Part shown: positions 1-11,382 of the stretch, piece after piece | Position numbering within the stretch: the first letter of the stretch is position 1 | How the letters are laid out: each line of letters begins with the position of its first letter | NCBI GenBank assembly: GCA_008638375.1 | Contig: CM018031.1 | Coordinates: 12,620,562 to 12,684,561, forward strand | Origin: Nyssa sinensis | Taxonomy: Eukaryota > Streptophyta > Magnoliopsida > Cornales > Nyssaceae | DNA length: 64,000 nucleotides | Direction: 5' to 3' | The notes under the pieces: generated by a model | The model's input: only the letters and a program-made list of their open reading frames with translations | Told to the model about the DNA's origin: nothing | The model's database searches: none | Translations under genes and position numbers: made by a program

Positions 1-1037
1 ATATATATATATATACATATAAATATATTCTTATACTATTTTATTATTTTTTATTCTCAACCCGTCAAATACTCATATTCAATCCGCATTGACTTACTAA
101 ATTGACGGATTCTTTATTACTCAACCCGTTTATGGCCCGCTAACTAAATGGACGGATTAGGGTGAATTAACAAATTTGGATAATATTTACTTCCTCTAGT
201 CAGCACCACACAAAAATTTGTGAAAATTTGCTTAACTACATAAAACTGCTAAAGAGCTCTTGACAGAGGATCCTTGTCGTCTATCGATGAGGAGGAACTG
301 TTACCTTATTTTATGATAATTAAATGAGAAAATCAGCTATAATTTAGAATTTATAAAATAGGAGTAATGTTAGACACACCGAATTAATTTATCATATATC
401 ATAACTCTTCTTTAAATTCAACAAAACATATTTATTAATTTTAAAAATACTATTAACACATTATCTGATAAATCAATTTGGTGTATCAATCTGGTATACA
501 AAGCATTTTCTATAAAATAACACATGTAAATAAGACCTAAAAATAAAAAATTAAAGATTAAACTACTTTGATCCTAAATGTAATCTAAATTTCAAAACGA
601 GTTACAACTTGAGAATTGAAAAAGATCACAAGGAATTCACAGTGTAAGTGTCATTATTGAAATAAGAAGACTTAAAAGGTAACCAAATCTTATCATTTTC
701 AATATCTAAATAAGTTTTTTTTGGGTCTTTTTTTCAAGAAATAACATACCCAAAATCGTATCATGATGTCAATGGGTCATTTTTAAAATATTGATTTATG
801 CCTTGTTTACACTTGGGTCGGAAAGAATGATAGAAAAGAAGACAAATACCAAGAAAAATGAAGCAAAATGATGAAGAAAAGGGGCCAAAAATTGGAGTTG
901 CAGGTTGTGATGAGTTCACGGTTTGGGTGGATTTTAAAGGAACTTTGTATGATTGATTCACCAATATAATGACAAAATGCGTTATTTGATGCTTAGAAAG
1001 GTGTAGAATCAAACAATGGTAAAAAAAGATGAAAAAA
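1..1037. other. AT-rich intergenic, no gene seen
   Basis: No convincing coding signal on either strand. The window opens with a short TA run. About 60-180 contains repeated CCCGT/GACGGATT blocks like those inside non-autonomous hAT-type elements, but no complete terminal repeats are visible. The rest is unremarkable AT-rich DNA; short open frames here have no recognisable domain and skewed composition. Confidence 0.5.
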
Positions 1038-1039
1038 TT

Positions 1040-1286
1040 AACGTTATGTTTAGTACAGTAGAATGAGTGTTTCAAAAATATATATATATTTTTTTTTATT
1101 TTTTATTCTTATTTTGTATAACTGAAAATGTCTATTTCATGGAATGGACATTTTATTAAAAATCATTCCAAATATTCCTTTAACCTAAATAAAAAATCTT
1201 TTTTTCATTCATTGTTATTTTTATTCTATTTTTTATTTTATTCTACGGAATGACCATTTCATTTTTTTGTACCAAACATGTACTTA
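1040..1286. mobile_element. Degenerate Harbinger/Tourist-like MITE, copy A
   Basis: The left end near 1043 reads GTTATGTTTAGTAC and the right end near 1270 reads GTACCAAACATGTACTTAG; read inverted they match each other and the termini of the better copy that follows. The interior has the same repeated GAATG/CATTC (EcoRI-half-site-like) words. The ends are worn, so boundaries are approximate. It is one of three adjacent relatives in 1.04-2.58 kb. Confidence 0.5.
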
Positions 1287-1301
1287 GTTCTATAACTCTT
1301 A

Positions 1302-2346
1302 GGGCACGTTTGGTACGCAGGAATGGAGGTAGGAATGGAATGAGCATTCCTGTCCCCATTCCATTCCTGCGTTTAATATGCTTAAACATGATGGAATGCC
1401 CATTTCGTTCGAAATGACTATTCCACTTAGCACATGAATAAGCATTCATTGACAAAACCTAAGGAATGCCTATTTCTTTCCTAACAGAATGACCATCCAT
1501 CTCTACAGCCCACGACCACAAGTACAATCAATTTTCTTATAATTAATAAACTTGGTAGATGAAAAATTTATTAATTATTAGAATTAATAATTATAAATTT
1601 TCTTATACTTTTATTAATAAAAAAATATTTTATACATGTAGATGAATTATAATATATTTAACTCTAATTTAAATAAAATTACAAATATATTTGCCGGAAG
1701 TATTATAAATAGGATATATATATAAATATATGTATAATTATTTAAATTTTTTAATAATTAATATTATAAAAGATATATTTTTAAAAAATATTAATTATTA
1801 AGTAATATAATTATTTATCATAAAACTAATTATATTTCTTAAAAATTTATTAATTTATAAATATTATTAATTTATTAAATATTAATTATAAGAAGTTAAC
1901 TTGTACGTGAAACTAGGATGACTATATAAGGTTTTTTTTTTTTTTTTGCTAATAAAATAAATGCAGGTTGAATTAACTTTTTTTTTTTGCCAATAAAACA
2001 AATGCAGGTTGATTTTTTTTTTCCCAATATTTTTTTTTTTGACAATAAAAAAAAATGTAGATTGAACTTTTTTTTTATTACTGGGTATCCAAACAAAAGA
2101 ATGAAATTAATTATTCTCATTCCATTCCAACAATTTGATAGTTCAAACCAAACACAAGAATGAAATTATCATTCCATTACTAGGTATTTAGCCAAACAAA
2201 AGAATGAAATAATTATTCCCAAGAATGAAATTATTATTCCATTACTAGGTATTCAGCCAAACAAAATAATGAAATAATTATTCTTATTCCATTCCTGATG
2301 CTATTCCATTCCTATCCTATTTCATTCCAGCGTACCAAACGTAGCC
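1302..2346. mobile_element. Harbinger/Tourist-like MITE with TTA target duplication, copy B
   Basis: The left terminus starts GGGCACGTTTGGTACGC and the right terminus ends GCGTACCAAACGTAGCC, which are inverted repeats with few mismatches. The element is flanked by TTA on both sides (1299-1301 and 2347-2349), the classic PIF/Harbinger target site duplication. It is 1045 bp long and AT-rich. The interior contains several imperfect repeats of a 'TTACTAGGTATTCAGCCAAAC' type word near 2175-2275 and poly-T runs. No transposase is encoded, so it would depend on a partner element. The family assignment rests on terminal sequence and TSD, not a database match. Confidence 0.7.
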
Positions 2347-2348
2347 TT

Positions 2349-2575
2349 AGGTCATTTGATACGCAGAAATAAAATATGAAATGGAATGAAATAAAAATTA
2401 CTCATCTGATCAAAAGAATTCCTGAAATGATTGTTTGGAATAGTTTTTAATAAAATGTAAATTATATGTAATAAATATTTTCAATCATACTAAATGAAAA
2501 TAAATAATAAAAAATTAAAATAAATATTTTTAAGATACTCATTCCATCACACTAAACATAACCTAAGATTTACTC
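2349..2575. mobile_element. Degenerate Harbinger/Tourist-like MITE, copy C
   Basis: It starts GGTCATTTGATACGC directly after the TTA of copy B and ends near 2574 with CACTAAACATAACCTAAG. Inverted, these resemble the termini of copies A and B. It is short and worn. Its position immediately against copy B suggests nested or adjacent insertion at a shared TTA. Confidence 0.5.
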
Positions 2576-2639
2576 ATTACATCGTCTTCACAACGAAGGC
2601 AAAGTGACCGTACACTAATGGTGTCGTTTTGGCACTTAA

Positions 2640-2859
2640 GTTATGTGAGTTGTGCCTTGTGTTTTAAATTAATGGATTAGGTTTTGTTAGGCCGAATAAT
2701 GTTTGGACTGAGACTAATTAACTAGTTGTTTTAATTAAATATTGGGTCAGTTATGTGAGTTGTGCCTTGTGTTTTAAATTAATGGATTAGGTTTTGTTAG
2801 GCCGAATAATGTTTGGACTGAGACTAATTAACTAGTTGTTTTAATTAAATATTGGGTCA
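2640..2859. repeat. Exact 110-bp tandem duplication
   Basis: Positions 2640-2749 and 2750-2859 read the same, base for base as far as I can follow, each starting GTTATGTGAGTTGTGCC and ending ATTGGGTCA. No mobile-element signature borders the units. Perfect identity in otherwise unconstrained AT-rich DNA implies a very recent duplication, or an assembly artefact. Confidence 0.9.
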
Positions 2860-4815
2860 TGCTTGGCCCAAAAGAAATGAAATTTATATACAATCAAGAT
2901 TAGGTAGTTTGGTAATGGGTCCAGAAGAAACCCAATTCAGAATTTAATATACCTAAACCTGGCCATCTAAAATTAAGAGTTACGACCATATTTGGCAACC
3001 AAGTTAAAGAAATCAAAATTTTATATTTTGCAATTTGAGCACTAAATTTTCAAAGAATCTCCATTTGCTCCTAAACTTTTTGGTATTTATAAAATAGCCC
3101 CTAAAGTTTTCAATATTTACAAAAAATGACTAAACGTTTCTGTATTTATGAAATTACTCCTTTTTTATATTTACGAATTTACCCAAAGAATTATAAAAAA
3201 AATTTCAAAAATATCCCTAATTGTCTAGTTCACCAAAATAAAAGATAATTTTTTTCCCGATAATTGCTAATATAAGGTTTTTCAACATTTTGGGCCTAAA
3301 TATAAAATCTATTTTAATAATTAAATTTTGAAAACTGTCCTATATAATTTAATTGAATGTGAATAAACCCCTGTAAGTTTAATAAAAGTTATAGAGTGCC
3401 ATCCTAAGATAATCTCAAATTAATAAATTAGATTATGAAGACTTAAACAAATATCAATAATTAAGGTTTAATTAATCAATTACATAACTAAAGAGTAGTG
3501 AAACCAGTAACACATATTAAATTTGGCTTAGTAAGCCAACATTAAAACTCTAAATGTTATCCTTTTTACTTGAAGGCAATTAACATGTTGAAAATAATTT
3601 CAATACGCAATGTAGGGTTTACTAAAAGAAAAGAAAGTCAAGGAAATGATTTAAGCGAATCAAGTGAGTAATCTAGTACTTTAAAATAGTGGTATTTTAT
3701 ATTTTATTTCGTAAATATATTTTGTAATATGAAATAGAGACCAATTGATACTCTATTTTATAAATGCAACTTTAAAAATAATTCTCGAATATTACTTTAA
3801 ATGAAAAGTTATACGCTTGTAAAGAATTTCTTGAAACTATATTTTGAAATGTGATACGATACGATTTGACTATAAATTATATTTGATAAAAACCTATGAA
3901 TTTCTATTTGTTACAAAATTATATTTTCGTAATGTCTATTCGGACGATTCATCCTGCCAAGGATACTTGCATTAGAAAGTAACAATTTATATCTTTAATG
4001 AAAATCTGAGAGAAATTATCCAGAATACGGGGTTTGAGAATGCATTGTTTGGATTTGTGTACATCCCCAAGTCGATCAGATTTCGTTAGTTGTTTGGGTC
4101 CGTAGTAATAAGCATTTATTATTTATTTGAGTAAACATACAATGGTTAGTGCTTCAAAGGGAATGTTTTTTTTTGGACTTAAGATTGCTAACTACGTTGA
4201 CATTCATGGACATTTTATTTAATACTATGCTCTCTAAAAATTTCATAACACAGTACTAAAATTACTTAATGGACTTTGTAAATTTCCTTGGTGATAAAGC
4301 ATAAGAAGGAAATGGAGCTGGCTGTAAATATGGATGCGAAATCGAAGTTTGTGCCGAGCTAGAGCATTGTTTCATGAAAAGTTTTTTTTTTTTGTTTTTT
4401 TTTTTTTTTTATAATAAGAACTGCTCTGATAAGTTACAAATGTCGGATTTCCATAATTTCATTAATACGTGTAATACATGTACAATTAGAATATGATTGC
4501 ATAAAAATTTATTTTTAATAATGGATACTGCTTTGATAAGTTACGAATGTCAAGTTTTCTTGATCTCATTAATTCGTGTAATACATCTACAGACACATAT
4601 ATTACACGAACTAATGACATCGCAAAAATTCGATTTTTGTGATATAGAGTCATAATAAAATTTTTGTATAATAGGGAATTTTTTGTAATAGATGTTTTTA
4701 CATATATAATCAATAAACTTCTGAAAAGATTATGTAACACTTAAAATAGTCATGAAATGTAAAATCTGTTTTGATAAAAGTTATTGTTGTATATAGTTTT
4801 TTATTTATATCAAGC
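2860..4815. other. Intergenic, no gene seen; small hairpin and local duplication
   Basis: AT-rich sequence without coding signal. Around 4416-4590 a segment of about 110 bp (containing GATAAGTTAC and CGTGTAATACAT) is duplicated imperfectly. Positions 4566-4583 and 4600-4617 form an inverted repeat (TCATTAATTCGTGTAATA against its complement with one mismatch) that could fold as a hairpin. Poly-T tracts occur at 4381-4410. Confidence 0.5.
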
Positions 4816-4824
4816 CTAATAGGA

Positions 4825-5110
4825 CAATAAATACGAATTTTTGATCCGACCGAAATATTTTAAAAACTTATTAATCCGATTCAAGCATATTTTAACTTAT
4901 TTCTCGAATTTATATTTTTTTTTAAAAATGTCTAAATACCAAAACCTTTGTAAAATTTTTTATTATACGCTTTTAAAAAAACGTCTAAGTCACTTAACGT
5001 TTTCCAAAAACGTCTAAAACTCTTATGCCTTTCAAAAGTGTCTAAAAGTCCTGTCTTTCAAAAGCCTCTGAAAAGCTTTTTAGACACTTTTATTTCTACT
5101 ATATATACCG
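4825..5110. repeat. Left arm of a 5.1-kb inverted-repeat-bounded segment
   Basis: This arm aligns in inverted orientation with 9641-9949. Matching landmarks are GAATTTTTGATCC against GAATTTTTGACCC near the outer tip, CAAGCATATTTTAACTTATT against CAAGCAAGTTTCAACTTATT, and several copies of an AAAAGCGTCTAA-type word further in. The inner end (about 5095-5105, read on the - strand) and the inner end of the right arm both show a TACTA.AGAAAT word that recalls CACTA-superfamily termini. Together the arms enclose pieces of two protein-coding genes. I could not find a target duplication, so superfamily and exact ends are open. Confidence 0.55.
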
Positions 5111-6236
5111 TTACGAATTACCATTGTGATACTATTACGATTGGTATTTTCTCAATATTACGAAATTGTGAAGAGAAGCCCTAGCCTCGCTCGCCGTCGC
5201 TCACCACCATCGCTCGCCGCCGTCGCAGTCCATCCTCGTCGTCGTCGTCGAAGTCCACCGCTGCTACGTACATCTCTAACTTCCATCCCTTTTTTTTTTC
5301 TTTCTAATTTCTTCTCCTCCTCTAAAGCAACAAACTCAGAACGGAAATTTTTCAAGTATGATATTGAGAATGAGGCTAGTATATTTGGTGCGAATTGCAC
5401 ATTATAGTATTTCAATTGATTATGTCAATTTTTTTTCAATGGACGTGAATGTATGAAGAAGGAAAAACCCTGATCGTGCCCTTTATGTCAATGTCAAACG
5501 TGCCCTTGGAGTTCTGAAAACACAAAGTGAATTTGTATGTTTGAAAATCACCTCTCCAGTAATTTAAGAAAGGACACAATTGCAAGTTTATTAGCTTCAC
5601 TAATGGAAGTGGTGCGAACAACTGTAGCATGTGAATGATATTTTGCTAATATTGTTCTCTTGATTGTTTTTATAATAATATTATAATAGATACTGTTCCT
5701 TCTTCTTCATGTCTTCTTCTTCACGTCTTCTTCTTCACATCTCCGTTCTAAAGAACATCAATTACTGAAATGCATTGTAATAGTTGATGATGGTGTTGCT
5801 TAAATTGAAATTTGCAACGACAGAGTGACAAGAATTTATTCCTATTCAATGAAGCCCTATCCTTACTAGTTGTGACTAATAACTGATGAAGAAATTTTTG
5901 TACTTTGTTCATACTGTTTCCTAAGATTATCAGCTATCTAATTCTGCTTTATCTTTATTTTCACTTTAGTTGATACAAATAGTTTTGTTTTTTTGAAAAT
6001 TTTATACTTTTGGATTATTGAAGCATACCCTCGTATGTTCTTACTTTTGTAAATTTTGTTGGTTGGTACCAACGCAAATCCCATCTAATTTTTTGAAACT
6101 CAAATGTGAAAAAAATAATAATAAATATTAAAATATGGAGAAAATAAATATTAAAAAAAATTTAAAAAAAATTAAATATTCAAATACTTTAAAATATTAA
6201 TTTTTAAATATTGCAATTGTTGAGTAACATTTCCAG
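5111..6236. other. Non-coding interior of inverted-repeat segment; GC-rich patch
   Basis: 5160-5280 is an island of CGTCG/CGCC repeats in an AT-rich setting and yields a low-complexity Arg/Ser/Pro-rich open frame that I do not call a protein. 5690-5750 has three tandem copies of a GTCTTCTTCTTCA-type unit. The remainder to the plant-mobile-domain fragment is AT-rich with no recognisable coding exon. Confidence 0.4.
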
Positions 6237-7207
6237 ATCGTGTATTACGGCAGTTCGGAGTAGTACAGAGCATACCAGCTACGTGTGATTCTAGCTGGGA
6301 GCTACATGCTATGGACATGCAAGGGAGGCATGGATATGATTGGCCAGATCATCACAGGGCATATATTGGCCATTGGGACCACCGTCTCGACCACCTTGTG
6401 ATAGGGGATGGTTCAGATAGAGCTAGTGATCAGTATACCGATGCCTATATGTCCTTGTACACAGCGATAACACGGAGATTGATTGGGCCAGTTATTCAGA
6501 TGCCAACGGTTGGATTCCAACCCGTTGGCAGCATTACACATCTACTGGTATTGTAAATATCTCTTATAGAAACCACTCGTGACTTGTGCCTACTTCTTAT
6601 TTTTTATTGATGACCATTTGATTTTTTTCAGGAGGATACTATGACACGTATATCTCAGATCTCAGACATCCCCTCGCGTACCGAGATTGGTGGTACATTT
6701 CAGCAGGACTTGTTCCAAGTGGTACGCCATATCAACGACTTAGCTACAGCATGCTTGGCTGCTGTTGACGAGGATAGGCAATTGCACGATCGGGAGGGCC
6801 AGCGGTACACACAGTCAGAGCCATCAGCAGAGCAGTCCTCTCCTATACCAGATCCCCGATTATCACCGTATGTCATGGAGCTTGACCCTGTGCATGTCGG
6901 GGGTGATGATGGGGTGGAGCAGCAAATCGATGATGTTCCACTGCAGGAGCCGGCACAACATGGGGTGGAGCAGCACATGGATGATGTTCCCGTGGAGGAG
7001 ACAGGAGATGCGGGGATGGAGACGGAGTGCGTGACACAGGATGTTGATGTACAGCCAGCACTACACGAGGGTCCATGTGATGTTATAGTGTACAAGAGAC
7101 GAAGGTCTACCAGAGGCAGAGGAGGTGGGCATGGACGAGGTCACTGCTCCACACACATTAATGAGGATTCGTCACAGTTGACTCAGGCCACATTGCAGAC
7201 TCCATGA
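6237..7207 (+). pseudogene. C-terminal fragment of a plant mobile domain (PMD/MAIN-like) protein
   Basis: Two exons are readable: 6237-6547 and 6632-7207 (acceptors TTCCAG and TTTTTTTCAG, donor CTG|GTATTG), in frame across the junction, ending in TGA at 7205-7207. The first exon encodes a VLRQFG...IP.TCD...ELH...M...DW..HH.AYI..WD.R block. That block is characteristic of the end of the plant mobile domain found in MAIN proteins and in 'phosphatase 7 long-form-like' proteins. The second exon is acidic, carries two copies of a GVEQ..DDVP unit, and finishes with a basic KRRRSTRGRGGGHGRG stretch, a plausible nuclear or RNA-binding tail. The N-terminal two thirds of the domain are absent upstream, so it is a truncated copy. 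It sits between inverted repeats beside a kinesin-5 fragment on the same strand, consistent with capture by a transposon. PMD genes also occur naturally inside transposons. Confidence 0.65.
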
Positions 7208-7471
7208 GGCAGACCAGTACGACAAAAGAAAAAACCAAAATGTGGCACTTGATGCAGTGGACTGGATGGTGAGATGATGAATCCATTAGTTTTCTGAATG
7301 AAATTGCACTTTCTGTATGATTTTGGCATGTCTAGTGCGAATTGATACCATCTACGATTCTGCATCCTTTCTTTCATATTGACCTTTTATTTCTTATTTC
7401 TAATCACGCATCATGGATTTTAAATTCTATACAGATTCAATGTTAGTATTAAGCACACGATGAATATCTCA

Positions 7472-8876
7472 GAATTTACTCATGGATTTCTTCAAAAGCT
7501 TATGAAAGAATCAAGACAGCTTGAAAATCACGCAAGTCAGGTTGATGAGATTCAGATGAAGAGTATTGCTGGATTTCAGAGAGCTTTCAGTTATATTCCA
7601 TAATCTCATATTCAGAAGTGGAATCGTTTCTGAGACTTCAAACTTTTTAAACTTAACCAGTGCAGGAGCAATCAAAATCTGACGTGGAAAAACTTGTTGC
7701 TGATATGGCCAATTTACTCTCCAATCACATCCGCCGTCAAGAAGAGCTGGTTGGTACATTTTTTTTTGTCTCTTTTATCATTCTTTCTCTCTCATCGCTT
7801 TGTTTTCAAGATGGATAATGGGTGAGGTGATGAGCTGACAGGTGGGAGCAAGGCTCATTGCTCTTAGAGAAACTGTTATTGGAAATAAGTCCTTTTTGGA
7901 CAGCCATGTTTCGTCCATGGAGGGTATCTCACAACAAATGCAAAAAGAAAATGGCTGGAGTTCTCTATGCAAGCAGAGAATGATGCCAAAGATAGTGCTG
8001 ATTTCTCCACTACCAAGCATTGCCGTATGGAGTTACTTCTCCAGCAGTGGTAAGAAATGTCCCTTGCAGTCTTCTTTGACTGGATCCTTTAAAATCCCAG
8101 CAATGCCAAAGATAGTGCTTTCAGTTGTTATTGTTTGGATACAGAGAGTTTATGATTTAATTGTAGTGATTATCAATCCATTTTGATCTTGGTTTGGTTT
8201 CACCAGTGATCTTTACAAAATAAAGTGATATATTTGATTACTATAGTTTGTGTTTGAAAAGGCAGATTTCAGAATTTTTTGGAGATAACTAATAATGACT
8301 TTTGCCTTCTAAAGTCCAATATTACTCTTTTAGTTGAACTTTTCCATCCTTGTAAAATTTTGGAAAATGGATTCCTTTCTTTTTTTACATGACATTTTTG
8401 AGGAAACAGGCTAAATGAACCAGTTTTTTTTTCAAGTCATTGGATGAACCAACTTTATTCTGCTAAGTTTGGATAATTTATTTTTATAGTCTTACAATCT
8501 CTGTGATGACCAGCCTTTCCATTAGCATGAGCACATCATAAGTTTTTTAGCCAACACAATAGATTTGTCCATGTCTTAGGATAAATTTTCATTCTACAGG
8601 CATGTGTTTATATTTGTCGTCATCCTTATGATTTTAATTACATGGATTTTATTTTAATTTGTGTGTTGTTTTTATAAAGTTGTTTTGTGGTTTTCTCTTG
8701 AAAATTGCTTCAGGTGTATCAGAGCAAGTAAGGGGACTAAGGAGTCACTTCGGGCAATAATGCCAATGGATGCCCTTCAAGAGGAGTTTCGGGAAAATCA
8801 TTCATTCGAGTCATTTGAAGTTAAGGAACTGCAACCGTCTCTGATACCATGTTCACCCCTTACCCAACTGAATTGA
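7472..8876 (+). pseudogene. C-terminal fragment of a kinesin-5 (KIN-5/KRP125-type), broken
   Basis: Four exon-like blocks match the tail of plant kinesin-5: 7472-7589 (LENHASQ.DEIQ.KSIA.FQ), 7661-7749 (EQSKSDVEKLVADM..LLSNHIRRQEEL), 7842-8049 (ARLIALRETVIGNKSFLD.HVSSMEGI) and 8714-8876 (MPMDALQEEFRENHSFESFEVKEL...LIP.SP.TQ, stop at 8874). Introns have GT/AG borders. Kinesin-5 is a plus-end spindle and microtubule-bundling motor. Here the motor domain and most of the stalk are missing. Block three contains a frameshift near 7930: the conserved KRKW...MQAENDAKDSADFS reading resumes in another frame. About 190 residues normally found between blocks three and four are gone. It is therefore a pseudogene fragment, retaining introns, so it was copied at DNA level and is not a processed retrocopy. 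Confidence 0.8.
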
Positions 8877-9640
8877 CAGTGGTGTGGTTATGGTTCTATG
8901 CACATGTTGTTTATCTGATTTTTCTCTGTATTTGTCGTGTATACCGTTATCATTTCCTTGTGGAAAATACAAGGATGCAACAAATAGGTGGTGGAGGCTT
9001 TGTAATACTTGTTACAAGTGCAGCGTGTAATGAGTTAGAGCAATAGGTGGTGGGGGCTTGTAGTAATAGTTGAATAAGTCCTTACTTGGGACTTAGCAGT
9101 CTATAGGTTTACTAATGTTGTAAATGGAGGAAAAGCTCCAAATGGTTCCTTCAAATTTGTTTTATTCCTAGAATACTTGTTCTTCTGTGCATTGGTTATG
9201 TAATGTAAGAACATTTTTGATTACTTATTTTGTTTAGCATTGAGCTGTTATTATTTTTTCTTTAATGGTTTTTTTTCTTCTTTCCTTTAACCTTGTTGAG
9301 GATTATTGTCAGGGAATTAATCTTTCAATCATTTACTATTTACATGACAAAAAGTGATTGATGAAACATGATAGATTTGATTGAAGGGCATGTATTGAAA
9401 TTGAATCCAATTCATATTTGCTTTGAATATCGACTTTGAACACATAGACAACACTTCTTATGCAGAAAAAATAATGTGTTTACATTTTTGTATTATTTTT
9501 CTGTATTTTATAAATTTATTCTCCTATTTGAGAGACAAAAAAGCTCTTATAAAGGCTCCATTAAAATAAAGAATACTGATTCAATTAATCAAATTTTTAC
9601 ATGCATTTTTTTTTTTTGAAGAATATACACATATCAGTGT
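8877..9640. other. Interior tail of inverted-repeat segment, no gene seen
   Basis: 8877-9240 may still be the former 3' flank of the kinesin-5 copy. It includes an imperfect direct repeat of GCAACAAATAGGTGGTGG and GAGCAATAGGTGGTGGGGGC around 8975 and 9035. No other coding block was recognised. Confidence 0.35.
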
Positions 9641-9949
9641 CTACTACAAGAAATAAAATAGTTGAAGGAAGGTTCTGGTTGTGAGGGACTATTCAACAAT
9701 GATTTATTTGTATGTGTCTATTCAATAATGATTTATGAAAATATTTTTTTAAAAAAGAGAAATTCAAAAGCGTCTAAAACTTAGACACCTTTCAGTTTTT
9801 GATGCTTTTGACAAAAAATATTTAAAGGCGTCTAAGATTAAGATGCTTTTAAAAAAAACATGAGTCCGAAAAATAAGTTGAAACTTGCTTGGGTCTGAGA
9901 AATAAATTTTATAAAGACCTAAGTTGGGTCAAAAATTCCAATAAATATG
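9641..9949. repeat. Right arm of the 5.1-kb inverted-repeat-bounded segment
   Basis: Inverted relative of 4825-5110. It begins CTACTACAAGAAATAAAAT, carries GCGTCTAA words at 9770-9850 and ends GGGTCAAAAATTCCAATAAATATG. The similarity is clear but diverged, so the two arms are not a recent insertion. See the left arm for the alignment landmarks. Confidence 0.55.
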
Positions 9950-10112
9950 TTTCTGACACATGAATGATCGCCTAAGAAGCAGGTTATTCGATTCCGAGGT
10001 CTCAATGGCTAGGGTTGCTAGGCCCTACCGGACCAGATATATGTATATATATATATTTATAATAACATTAATTAATTAGTTTTAATATTTAAAAATTTAA
10101 TAAAATTAATTT

Positions 10113-10559
10113 AGACAAATTACATTAACCTCTCCTGATATTTTTAAAATTATACTGCTCTCTTTTACTTTTATTGACAAAATATACATACCTCTCTTTT
10201 TGTTCAATTTTTTTTTTCAAAATGACAAATATAACATTTTCATGTTTTTTTTTTACATTTTTCATTTTTGATAAATTTTTTAAATAATTTTTTCATTTTA
10301 TATAAAACAAATTTAAATTAAATAGCTTATATTTTTATTTTAATTAATATTTATTTGAAAATAACAAAATAGTTTTAAAAAAATACAAAAAAATACAAAA
10401 AAATAAAAATAACATTGTTGTTGTTTTAAAAAAAAATGGACTGAAAGGAATATATGTATAATTTGACAATAAAAATATGAAAGGACAGTGAAATTTAAAA
10501 AAACTTAAAAATTTATTTGAATTATAAAAAAAATTTAAAAAAATTAACATAATTTACTC
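10113..10559. mobile_element. Fold-back MITE-like repeat, family copy 1
   Basis: Long imperfect palindrome. The left end GACAAATTACATTAACC and the right end AACATAATTTACTC are inverted counterparts, and the interior is AT-rich with complementary halves (GACAAAATATACAT against GTATAATTTGACAA). Three other members are at 39939-40416, 47142-47469 and 62168-62631. Each starts GGATAAATTAC-like and ends TAATTTATCC-like. It has no coding capacity. The superfamily is not determined. Confidence 0.5.
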
Positions 10560-11382
10560 AATAATTCTTAAATTGAGACAAAGAGGGGTTGGGACAAGGT
10601 TTGAGGAGATGGACGTAAATGGGTACATGACTAAGAAAAAATATGTCAGACCATGATTATAATGGTAAAATGAAATACCACGTGTGCATTCTTGCACATG
10701 TTTTGATTTTTTTTATTAAATTTACGTGAATTTTTTTATTTAACTTGGCCCAAGTCGTTTTCAATTTATTTTTTAAATTTATGTTATTTTTTAAATCGTA
10801 TTTTAAAAATATAATTTTAATGATAATTTTTAAATAAAATTACTTATTTAATATACGAATTTAAAATCATATCTTGAAGACGATTTTAAAATAGTTATTT
10901 TAAATTTTTATTCAAACCACCAATCATCTCAAGTTATTATTGAAATTGTATTTTGAAAATGACACTCTCTTGAAAAATTATCGTGTAAAAATGTGATTTA
11001 AAAAGTAACATAAATTTAAAAAATAAGTTAAAAATGACTTTAAATCATCCCCAAAGAACGTGGGTTAAGTTGGACCCGAAAAATAACTGCCTCAAGGGGT
11101 GGGGACGGAAAACACTCCTCTTAAGCGGAGCCGAATGGGATCGGTTTACCGAACCCGCAAGTTGCCGTTCCATCACTCGAGTAACGGTCAAAAAAAGACC
11201 AACCTGCGAATGCATCGGTTAATATACTTCTCACCGAGCCTTCCTCTTGCTCACCCACCGGCCGCCAGCACAGTTTTTTCTCATTTTAGCAACCTCGATA
11301 CTTTCTAATCTCAGACACTCACGTAGTCACGTTTTATAAAAGTTTTTCAAGTTATTTTTTCTCTTAATTCTAGGTTTCAATA
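10560..11382 (+). promoter_or_regulatory. FTSH upstream region and 5' UTR
   Basis: GC content rises from about 11050. A CT-rich stretch lies around 11225-11250 and 11340-11375, typical of plant 5' leaders. TTTTATAAAAG at 11332-11342 is TATA-like but only about 40 nt before the ATG, so it is more likely inside the leader or chance. No confident transcription start can be read from the sequence. Confidence 0.35.

Noticed and set aside
5126..5407. Arg/Ser/Pro-rich open frame over CGTCG repeats (and its antisense partner)
   Set aside because: Low-complexity by-product of a trinucleotide-rich patch; no domain.
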